Shown: positions 39,059 through 48,413 of the stretch, one piece after another
How the letters are laid out: each line of letters opens with the position of its first letter
Numbering within the stretch: position 1 is the first letter of the stretch
Origin: Halomonas sp.
GTDB taxonomy: Bacteria; Pseudomonadota; Gammaproteobacteria; Pseudomonadales; Halomonadaceae
Assembly: GCA_018401555.1 (NCBI GenBank)
Contig: JAGYKP010000105.1
Coordinates: 1-48,413 of the forward strand
Length of the DNA stretch: 48,413 nucleotides
Reading direction: 5' to 3'
Position numbers and translations under genes: made by a program
Notes under the pieces: model-generated
The model's input: only the letters and a program-made list of their open reading frames with translations
Databases searched by the model: none
Told to the model about the DNA's origin: nothing

Positions 39059-39801
39059 ATGACTAGCGAAACCAGAGTCGCCCTGGTCACCGGGGCCAGC
39101 CGCGGCATCGGCCGGGCCATCGCCCACGAGCTGGGCCGCCAGGGGCGCATCGTGATCGGTACCGCGACCAGCGATGCCGGCGCCGAGAAGATCGATGCCG
39201 ACCTCAAGGCCCAGGGCATCCAGGGTGCCGGTCGGCGCCTCGATGTCACCGACCAGGCCAGCGTCGACGGCCTGGTCAAGGCGATCACCGAGGAGTTCGG
39301 CGCGCCGACCATCCTGGTCAACAATGCCGGGATCACCCGTGACAACCTGCTGATGCGCATGAAGGAAGGGGAGTGGGACGACGTCGTCGACACCAACCTC
39401 AAGTCGGTCTATCGCGTCAGCAAGGCCTGCCTGCGCGGCATGACCCGGGCGCGCTTCGGCCGCATCGTCAGCATCAGTTCGGTGGTGGCGAGCATGGGCA
39501 ACCTGGGGCAGACCAACTATGCTGCCGCCAAGGCGGGCATGGAGGGCTTCACCCGTGCCCTGGCCCGTGAAGTGGCCTCGCGCGCCATCACCGTCAATGC
39601 GGTGGCGCCGGGTTTCATCGCCACCGACATGACCGAGGCGCTGCCCGAGGAGCAGCACGGGCGCTGCTCGCACAGATTCCGCTGGCGCGCCTCGGCCAGC
39701 CCGAGGAGATCGCCGCGGCGGTGGGCTTCCTCACCGGCGAGACGGCGAGCTATATCACCGGCGAGATTCTGCATGTCAATGGCGGCATGAACATGCGTTG
39801 A
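39059..39801 (+). CDS. fabG: 3-oxoacyl-ACP reductase (one frameshift)
   Basis: NADPH-dependent short-chain reductase of the fatty acid elongation cycle. TGASRGIG (residues 13-20), [16 protein letters not shown], the catalytic Ser in [24 protein letters not shown] and [14 protein letters not shown] are all typical. About 247 residues. A single-base loss near 39655 moves the last 45 codons ([19 protein letters not shown], ending [10 protein letters not shown]) to another frame. A 134-base gap then leads to acpP. Confidence 0.96.
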
Positions 39802-39935
39802 GAGGTGCCGGGTCCGGCGGTTGCGCCGGCCCCGGGGGCGCTATGCACTCACCCCGCAGCTTCCGGCTTGCGGATCTGGAACCCCAAACGGCTGGTCATC
39901 TGGACGGCCAATGTGAACGACTGGAGTACGTCATA

Positions 39936-40169
39936 ATGAGCACCATCGAAGAGCGCGTTAAGAAGGTTGTGGCCGAGCGCCTGAACGTCAAGGAAGAGGA
40001 CATCCAGAACAGTTCCTCCTTCACCGAGGACCTGGGCGCCGACTCCCTGGATACCGTCGAGCTGGTCATGGCGCTCGAGGAGGAGTTCGATACCGAGATT
40101 CCCGACGAGGAAGCCGAGAAGATCACCACCGTTCAGGAAGCCATCGACTACGTCAACGCCCACCAGTAA
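39936..40169 (+). CDS. acpP: Acyl carrier protein
   Basis: A 77-residue, strongly acidic carrier protein. [18 protein letters not shown] at the start and [19 protein letters not shown] (with Ser37, the 4'-phosphopantetheine site, in the DSL motif) are near-identical to E. coli AcpP. GGAG lies about nine bases before the ATG. The upstream gap holds a GC hairpin (39810-39835) that may separate it from fabG. A strong terminator follows, as expected for a gene needing far more product than its neighbours. Intact. Confidence 0.98.
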   Translation: MSTIEERVKKVVAERLNVKEEDIQNSSSFTEDLGADSLDTVELVMALEEEFDTEIPDEEAEKITTVQEAIDYVNAHQ

Positions 40170-40232
40170 GCCTGGTGGCGGTCGATACCGCTTGCTGATG
40201 CTCGGGGCCGTCCTTGCCGGAACGGCCCCTGG

Positions 40233-40258
40233 AAAGCCGCCCCGAGGGGCGGCTTTTT
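40233..40258 (+). terminator. Intrinsic terminator between acpP and fabF
   Basis: AAAGCCGCCCC-GA-GGGGCGGCTTTTT is a perfect stem with a T run. An earlier GGGGCCG/CGGCCCC hairpin at 40204-40229 may add to it. Confidence 0.9.
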
Positions 40259-40314
40259 CGCACCCGGACGGTCCCCTTGTGCGCGCCGGGGCGGCATGTC
40301 GCGGGGAGACTCGT

Positions 40315-40320
40315 TATAAT
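40315..40320 (+). promoter_or_regulatory. Consensus -10 box before fabF
   Basis: TATAAT lies 59 bases before the fabF ATG and downstream of the acpP terminator. No good -35 is found at 16-18 bases upstream, so the promoter may need an activator. Confidence 0.5.
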
Positions 40321-40379
40321 GCGCCGAAACAGGCGGCCCGGTCGGGCCGCAATCATCCTGGACGCCTGGAGGAACGCTG

Positions 40380-41641
40380 ATGACACGTAGACGGGTAGTG
40401 GTGACCGGCCTGGGCCTGGTCACGCCGGTGGGGAATTCCGTGGAAGAGAGCTGGCGCAACATCGTGGCCGGCAACAGCGGCATCGCCCCCATCGAGCACT
40501 TCGATGTCAGCGGCTTCAACACGCGCTTCGGCGGTTCGGTGAAGGACTTCGATATCAGTCCCTACCTGAACCCCAAGGAAGCCCGCAAGATGGACCTGTT
40601 CATCCAGTACGGGGTGGCGGCCGGGGCCCAGGCGATCCAGGATGCCGGCATCGAGTGCACGGAAGAGAACGCCGACCGCATCGGTGTGGCCGACGGGTTC
40701 CGGTGGCATCGTGCGGCTGCCGACGATCGAACACAACCACAGTGCCCTGCTCAAGAGTGGGCCGCGGCGCATCTCGCCGTTCTTCGTGCCGGGGTCGATC
40801 ATCAACATGATCTCCGGCAACCTGGCGATCCAGCATGGCTTCCGCCCGGTCCTGCAGTATCGCGACCGCTCACCGCCTGCACCACCGGCAACCGCCGCAA
40901 CATCGGCTACAGCGCGCCGGACCGTCGCCCGGCGGCGACGCCGACGGGGATGGTGCCGTGGGCGGCGCGGAAATGGCTACCACCCCGCTGGGCCTGGGTG
41001 GCTTCTCGGCGGCGCGGGCGCTCTCCACGCGTAACGATGATCCCCAGGCGGCCAGCCGGCCCTGGGACCGCGACCGTGACGGCTTCGTGCTCTCCGATGG
41101 TGCCGGCGTGCTGGTGCTGGAGGAGTATGAGCATGCCAAGGCGCGCGGGGCGACCATCTATGCGGAAATGGCCGGTTTCGGCATGAGCGATGATGCCTAT
41201 CACATGACCGCCCCGCCCGAGGACGGCAGCGGTGCGGCCCTCTCCATGGCCAACGCCGTGCGTGATGCGCGTCTCGACCCGTCCTCGATCGACTATATCA
41301 ACGCCCGGCTGGCACCCTTCGACCCCCGCCGGGGATCTGGCCGAGAGCCGCGCCGTCCAGCGCGTCATGGGCGAGTCGGCGAAGTCGGTGGCAGTGAGTT
41401 CCACCAAGTCGATGATCGGCCACCTGCTGGGGGCGGCCGGTGCCGCCGAGGCGGTGTTCTCGATATCTCGCGATCACGTGACCAGGTAGCCCCGCCCACC
41501 ATCAACCTGGACAACCCCCAGGAGGGCTGCGAGCTCGACTATGTGCCGCACACCGCCCGCGAGATGAAGATCGACGTGGCACTGTCGAACTCCTTCGGCT
41601 TCGGTGGTACCAACGGCACCCTGGTCTTCACCCGGGTCTGA
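40380..41641 (+). CDS. fabF: 3-oxoacyl-ACP synthase II (several frameshifts)
   Basis: Condensing enzyme of fatty acid elongation. Start [20 protein letters not shown], then [18 protein letters not shown], the active-site cysteine region (SCSIATA, seen in a second frame at 40853), [36 protein letters not shown] and [15 protein letters not shown] with the second catalytic histidine in the GHLLGA stretch. About 420 residues before correction. Frame changes near 40692, 40850-40940, 41310 and 41465. It has its own -10 box upstream. Confidence 0.95.
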
Positions 41642-41658
41642 GGCGGGTGGAGCCGTGC

Positions 41659-42494
41659 GTGAGTGAGCAGGCTGCATCCAGTGGCCGCCGGACGAACCCA
41701 GCGGCGCCGCCTGCCGGGCGATGAGCCTCTTCAAAGAGACCATCCCGGTCCGGGGACGGCCGTGCCCGCTGCTGTGGGATGAGCACCTGGCGCGGCTGGC
41801 CCGGGGGTGCCACCGGCGCCTGGGCATCTCCCGGCCGGCGGAGCACGACTCCGGCTTCGCCCCCTGGCCGAGAGGCGGGGCTGGGCCTCGAGGTGCCTCA
41901 AGCCGACTCCTCACCCGCGGCAGCGGCGGGGCGCGGCTATCGCCCGCCGGCTTTGCCCCGAATCGCGGCTGCGTTGGCAGCTTCGCCGACTTTGCCCCGC
42001 CGAGTCGCGCTGGCATGCGCAGGGTGCGGGTTCGCCACCGCCGGCTACGCCTCGCCAGCCAGCCGCTGCTCGCCGGGATCAAGCCACCTGAATCGTCTCG
42101 AGAATGTGCTGGTACACGCGCCGAGTGGAACGACGATGCCATCGCCGAGGGGGTGCTCAGCGATGACGCGGGGTGGCTGGTAGAGGCCACCGCCATGAAC
42201 CTCTTCTGGCAGCGCGCCGGTCGTCTGGAGACCCCGCGCCTGACACGCTGCGGCGTGGCGGGGACCCTGCGCGAGGCGTTGATCTCCCGCCTCGATATCC
42301 ACGAGGTCGAGGCGGTAGACGAGGCGCTGGCAAATGCCGACGCGGCGTGGCTGGGCAACTCCGTGCAGGGCGTCTGGCCGGTCGTGCGCCTGGATGATGC
42401 CGCGGGTGTCGAACGGCGTCGCTGGGCGCTCGGGGTCATGCATCGCACCTTTCAGGCCGAGGCCCACACCTTGCTGGGCTACCCCTGCCCCTGA
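41659..42494 (+). CDS. pabC: Aminodeoxychorismate lyase (heavily frameshifted)
   Basis: PLP enzyme of fold type IV that makes 4-aminobenzoate for folate. LFKETIPVRG and LLWDEHLARLARGCHRRLGI near the start, LNRLENVLVHA near the catalytic lysine, then VLSDDAGWLVEATAMNLFW, LTRCGVAGTLREALI and ANADAAWLGNSVQGVWPV identify it. About 278 residues. The first 450 bases carry many indels, so the start (GTG at 41659, by position) is a guess. It lies between fabF and mltG, as in E. coli. Confidence 0.85.
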
Positions 42495-42519
42495 ACCCTA
42501 CTGACTCACGAGGACTCCG

Positions 42520-45182
<2,663 letters not shown>

Positions 45183-45214
45183 TGCGCCGCCCGTGAACGT
45201 TGAAGGAGGGGCCC

Positions 45215-45550
45215 ATGGCCGCCCAGAAGGCTCTGTCTCTGAATATCCAGGACGTCCAGACCCTGCTCTCGGCCTATATGCCGGCGCTCGAGCGGGGCGG
45301 TATCTTCGTGCCCACTCGCGAGCGCTATGAACTGGGCCAGCAGATCTACCTGCTGCTGACGCTGCCCGGCGAGAGCGAGCGCGTACCGGTCACCGGCCAG
45401 GTGGTGTGGGTCTCGCCGGAAGGCGTCACCGGCCGGCGGATGCCCGGGGTGGGCATCCACTTCAGCGCCGCCGACCAGACCGTGCGCGACCGCATCGAGA
45501 ACCTGCTCGCCGGGCATCTCGACAAGGGCACGCCGACCTATACGCTTTAA
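45215..45550 (+). CDS. pilZ: PilZ domain protein
   Basis: A 111-residue single PilZ domain. The order holB-pilZ-tatD is that of the Pseudomonas type IV pilus gene pilZ, whose product does not itself bind c-di-GMP. Here the RxxxR and D/NxSxxG motifs for c-di-GMP are likewise not evident; visible are ERGGIFVPTRERYELGQQIY, VTGQVVWVSPEG and MPGVGIHFS. A role in type IV pilus assembly, together with PilF-type ATPases encoded elsewhere, is inferred from this orthology. GGAGG precedes the ATG at 45215. Intact. Confidence 0.9.
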   Translation: MAAQKALSLNIQDVQTLLSAYMPALERGGIFVPTRERYELGQQIYLLLTLPGESERVPVTGQVVWVSPEGVTGRRMPGVGIHFSAADQTVRDRIENLLAGHLDKGTPTYTL

Positions 45551-45554
45551 GACG

Positions 45555-45603
45555 CTTCGAGCTTCGAGCTTCGAGCTTCGAGCTTCGAGCTTCGAGCTTC
45601 GAG
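45555..45603. repeat. Seven tandem copies of CTTCGAG
   Basis: Seven perfect heptamers fill the 81-base gap between pilZ and tatD. On the minus strand they would encode a RSSKLEA heptad in any run-through frame. A heptamer microsatellite like this can change length by slippage. It lies 28 bases upstream of the tatD ATG and could alter leader length or spacing. Confidence 0.95.
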
Positions 45604-45631
45604 CCATTCATCTGTCATCCGGATACACCGC

Positions 45632-46480
45632 ATGTTTGTCGACTCCCACTGTCACCTCGACCGCCTCGATCCCGCCACCCACGGCGGAGACCTCGCCGCC
45701 ACCCTGGATGCCGCCCGGGCACGCGGGGTCAAGCAGTTCCTGGCCATCGGCGTTACCCTGGATGAGGTGCCCGGCGTCGCCGCCATCGCCCGCGAACACG
45801 ATGACGTGGTGATCTCCGCCGGGGTCCACCCGCTGCATCGGGTCGACGAGGAGCCCGACGTGGAGGCGATCAAGGCGGTCGCCGACCGCTATGGCGCGGT
45901 AGCTATCGGCGAGTGCGGGCTGGACTATCATTACCTGCAGAAGGCGCCGGAGACGGTGCCCTCCCGGGAGGTCCAGCACGAGCGCTTCCGCCGCCAGCTG
46001 ATCGCCGCCAGGGAGCTCCAGCTGCCCGTGATCATCCATACCCGCGAGGCGCGCGACGAGACGCTGGCACTGATCCGCGAGCACACCGATCCCGCTGTCG
46101 GCGGTGTGCTGCACTGTTTCACCGAGGACCTCGAGATGGCCCGTGAGGCGGTACGCCACGGCTTCTATATCTCGCTTTCCGGGATCGTCACCTTCCACAG
46201 TGCCAAGGCGCTGCGCGAGGTCGCCAGGCAGGTACCCCTGGATCGGCTGCTGATCGAGACCGATAGCCCCTATCTGGCCCCGGTGCCCCATCGCGGCAAG
46301 CCCAACGAGCCGGGCTGGGTGGTGGAAGTGGCCGAGTGCATTGCGGCCGAGCGCGGGATCAGCGTGGAGGAGGTCGCCATGCAGACCACCGCCAACTTCT
46401 ATCGGCTGTTCCGTGCTGCCGTCCCCGAGGTCTCCGAGGAGATGCGTGGCATCCTGCAGGGTGCCGGGCTGGTCACGTAG
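45632..46480 (+). CDS. tatD: TatD-family metal-dependent hydrolase (YcfH type)
   Basis: A 282-residue amidohydrolase-fold protein. Metal ligands are visible: DSHCHLDR (His6, His8), GECGLDYHY (Glu), IHTREARDE (His), LHCFTEDLE (His) and ETDSPYLAPVPHRGK (Asp). The family is reported to have DNase or related activity; the YcfH subgroup, downstream of holB in E. coli, has no settled substrate. No Shine-Dalgarno is clear before the ATG at 45632. Intact. Confidence 0.92.
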   Translation: MFVDSHCHLDRLDPATHGGDLAATLDAARARGVKQFLAIGVTLDEVPGVAAIAREHDDVVISAGVHPLHRVDEEPDVEAIKAVADRYGAVAIGECGLDYHYLQKAPETVPSREVQHERFRRQLIAARELQLPVIIHTREARDETLALIREHTDPAVGGVLHCFTEDLEMAREAVRHGFYISLSGIVTFHSAKALREVARQVPLDRLLIETDSPYLAPVPHRGKPNEPGWVVEVAECIAAERGISVEEVAMQTTANFYRLFRAAVPEVSEEMRGILQGAGLVT

Positions 46481-46490
46481 GAGGAAGGCG

Positions 46491-47052
46491 ATGGACCTGG
46501 AGCCGCTGGTGGCACAGATCGACCCCGAGGGCGAGATTCCCCCGGTGGGTGGGTGGCACCCCGAACACGAGGGGGAGATGGACCTGGTGATCGCCGCCGA
46601 CGGGCGCTGGATACATGAAGGGACCGTCATGTCGCGCCCGCGGCTGGTGCGCCTGCTTTCCACCATCCTGCGCCGGGAAGCCGATGGTCGCCATGCGCTG
46701 GTCACCCCGGCCGAGAAGCAACTGATCCGCGTCGAGGATTGCGCCTTCCTGGTCGTCGACGCCGAGCGTGGCGCCGACCTGGCCTGTGGTGGCTGACCAC
46801 CAACATGGGCGACCGCCTGACGCTGGATGCCGACCATCCCTTCACCCTCAGCGAGACCCCTGCCGGCGAGTGCGTGCCCGAGGTCCCGGTGCGCTTCGGC
46901 CTGGCCGCGCGGCTGGGGCGCAACGTCTTCATCGGCTGGTCGAGGAGGCCGCTCCCTTTACCCTGGATGACGGCCGCAAAGCCCTGGGGCTCCATAGCGG
47001 AGGTGTCTGGCATCCGCTGGGCCTGGTCGACGGCGAGACGGCGTGCGGCTGA
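46491..47052 (+). CDS. DUF1285 protein (two frameshifts)
   Basis: About 186 residues. GRWIHEGTVMSRPRLVRLLSTILRRE (given in part), LVTPAEKQLIRVEDCAFLVV, LTLDADHPFTL and VRFGLAARLGRNVFYRLVEEA are DUF1285 family features; the fold is a small beta-rich domain of unknown function. It follows tatD by ten bases, with GGAGGAAGG before the ATG. Single-base errors near 46787 and 46938 split it. Its last ten bases overlap the GTG start of the helicase gene. Confidence 0.82.
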
Positions 47053-48050
47053 CCGAGGAGCAGCTTGCCGTGGTCGAGCATGGCGCCGGGCACGCGCGTG
47101 TCGCCGCGGTGGCGGGGTCCGGCAAGACCACCACCATGGTGGCGAGGGTGCTGCACCTGCTCGAACGAGGGGTGGCGCCGCAGCGTATCCTGGTGCTGAT
47201 GTTCAACCGGTCGGCACGCGAGGACTTCCAGGCGCGCCTGGCAGCCATGTCGCCAACCGGCCAGCGGCTGCCGGATGTGCGTACCTTCCACTCCCTGGGC
47301 CACCGACTGAGTGGCAGGCCTGACCCGCTTGGGGCGCTGGCGCCCCGCCAGCTGCTCACCGCCGACTGGCAGCCTCGAGCGCCTGCTGCGTCAGGGCCAC
47401 TCCAGCTCACCCTGGGTGACCAGGATGCCGAGGCCAGGGAGTCGGCGCTGGATTCGAGCGACTCGAGGCGCTCGCCCACTTCTGTGCGCTGGTCAAGGCC
47501 GAGATGGTTCCCGCCGGCGAGCTTCACGAGCGTCTGGATTACGGTGAGGAGACCCGCTACTTCCCGGCCGCCTTCGAGCAGGTCGAGGCGCTGCTGGAGC
47601 AGCATGGGCTGATGGGCTATGCCGACCTGCTCTATCGTCCCCTGCGCGCGCTGGAAGCGGATGCCTGGCCTGCGCGGCCGCATCCAGGGCTACCTCGACC
47701 ATGTGATCATCGACGAGTATCAGGACATCAACGTCGCCCAGCAGCGGCTGCTGGCGCTGCTCGCCGGCGAGCGTGCCGAGGTGATGGCGGTGGGGGATGC
47801 CAACCAGTGCATCTACGAGTGGCGTGGCGCCCATCCGGAGACCATGCTCCAGCGCTTCACCGCCACCTTTGGAGAGGCCGTGGACTATCCGCTCTCCACC
47901 ACCTTCCGCCACGGCCATGCCCCTGGCGCTGGCCGCCAACCACGCCATCGAAGCCAATCGCTCGGCGCCCCGACCAGCAGTGCCTGGCGGCTCCCGGAAA
48001 CCCGCTGACCCGGATCGCGGCGGGCCAGGGCAGCCTGCTGGTCGGGCGCG
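47043..48050 (+). CDS. UvrD/Rep-like ATP-dependent DNA helicase, partial and frameshifted
   Basis: Superfamily 1A helicase, N-terminal half. TEEQLAVVEHGAGHARVAAV (Q motif), Walker A AVAGSGKTTTMVARVLHLLE, motif Ia ILVLMFNRSAREDF, TFHSLGHRL, then YADLLYRPL, Walker B VIIDEYQDINVAQQRLL, motif III GDANQCIYEWRGAHPETML and motif IV-like STTFRHG. At least six frame changes. After about 48000 the coding signal fades and the sequence turns into an inverted copy of the same gene, so the C-terminal half is missing. GTG start at 47043 overlaps DUF1285. Confidence 0.82.
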
Positions 48051-48413
48051 CTGCGCCAGTGGCGTGGTTAACCAACGTTTCGCGCCGTGGCGAAGGTGAC
48101 GAGCACGGCGCGGCGGTGGCAGCTGAATGATCTCCGGGTCGGGCACTGCGCCACTGTAAACGCTGGTTGGCTTTACCGCCATCTCGGCACGCTGTGGCGG
48201 CGACAGCAGCCGCTGCGGTATTGATGTCCTGATATAGTCGATGATCATGTCGAGAACCGCGCAGGCCGGCTGGCAGTAGAGCAGGTCGGCGAACCGCTCG
48301 GCCATGCTTCTTTTCAACACCTCATTTCCCCTGGCGAGCCGGGGCCGTGTCCAAGCTTCGCCGGCCAGTCCGGCCTTGATCTCCGGCGCGCAGGCGCCTC
48401 GATAAACTCGAAT
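48050..48413 (-). repeat. Inverted, diverged copy of part of the helicase gene at the window end
   Basis: Read on the minus strand, this tail follows the plus strand of about 47450-47950 in order. Shared blocks include GCCGACCTGCTCTA (48285-48272), TGATCATCGAC, ATCAGGACATCAA, CAGCGGCTGCTG, GCCAACCAG and AACCACGCCA, with many small indels and a loss near the middle. It gives pieces of the same protein (ADLLY, MIIDY, QRLL, RAEMAV). The two arms are about 95 bases apart, a palindrome at a contig end. I read it as an assembly or read artefact rather than a gene. Confidence 0.7.

Noticed and set aside
45555..45603. Possible CRISPR-like array
   Set aside because: The unit is 7 bases with no spacers; it is a simple tandem repeat.
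47493..48320. A 275-codon minus-strand frame starting MLKRSMAERFADLLY
   Set aside because: Its first part is the inverted noisy helicase copy and the rest is antisense to the plus-strand helicase; not an independent gene.

Overview
The window looks like a contig from a halophilic gammaproteobacterium of the Halomonas type. It is GC-rich with strong G/C third positions, its proteins are most like Halomonadaceae versions as far as I can recall them, and the long run from lolC to tatD follows the gene order known from Pseudomonas and, in part, E. coli. No prophage, IS element, CRISPR array or defence island was seen. It is a core-genome, housekeeping window.

Layout. 1-1760: glpD start (cut by the window edge) diverging from glpK. 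1884-2062: two identical tRNA-Val(GAC) genes. 2135-5455 (minus): a methionine import and repair operon, metN-metI-metQ-msrC, behind a good sigma70 promoter, a SAM-II-type riboswitch and an intrinsic terminator. 5632-11557: ribE, then a nucleobase salvage group (AzgA-type permease, apt, gpt, ung, upp, uraA). 11545-13701 (minus): aguA and aguB, agmatine to putrescine. 13858-16986: a lipoprotein coupled to a membrane GGDEF-EAL protein. 17078-28775: cell-envelope genes (lolC, lolD, DUF2062, comEC, exbB, exbD, msbA, lpxK, ycaR, kdsB, a low-molecular-weight phosphatase, murB). 28878-32027 (minus): rne with a highly repetitive C-terminal region and a leader of about 465 nt. 32597-36105: rluC, a HAD phosphatase, sppA and, convergent, maf. 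36211-46480: yceD-rpmF-plsX-fabD-fabG-acpP-fabF-pabC-mltG-tmk-holB-pilZ-tatD. 46491-48413: a DUF1285 gene and a UvrD-like helicase that runs into an inverted, noisy copy of itself at the window end.

About 30 of 49 protein genes, many of them essential (lolC, msbA, kdsB, murB, rne, fabD, fabF, tmk), are interrupted by one- or two-base indels while both halves keep family motifs. I read this as sequence error, not gene decay. Coordinates of such genes span all fragments.

The most interesting signals are non-coding: a structured intergenic element present twice (12507-12624 and, inverted, 35406-35511) in which all four predicted stems show compensatory base changes; a SAM-II aptamer whose 3' end could act as an antiterminator; and a predicted near-leaderless start for yceD.
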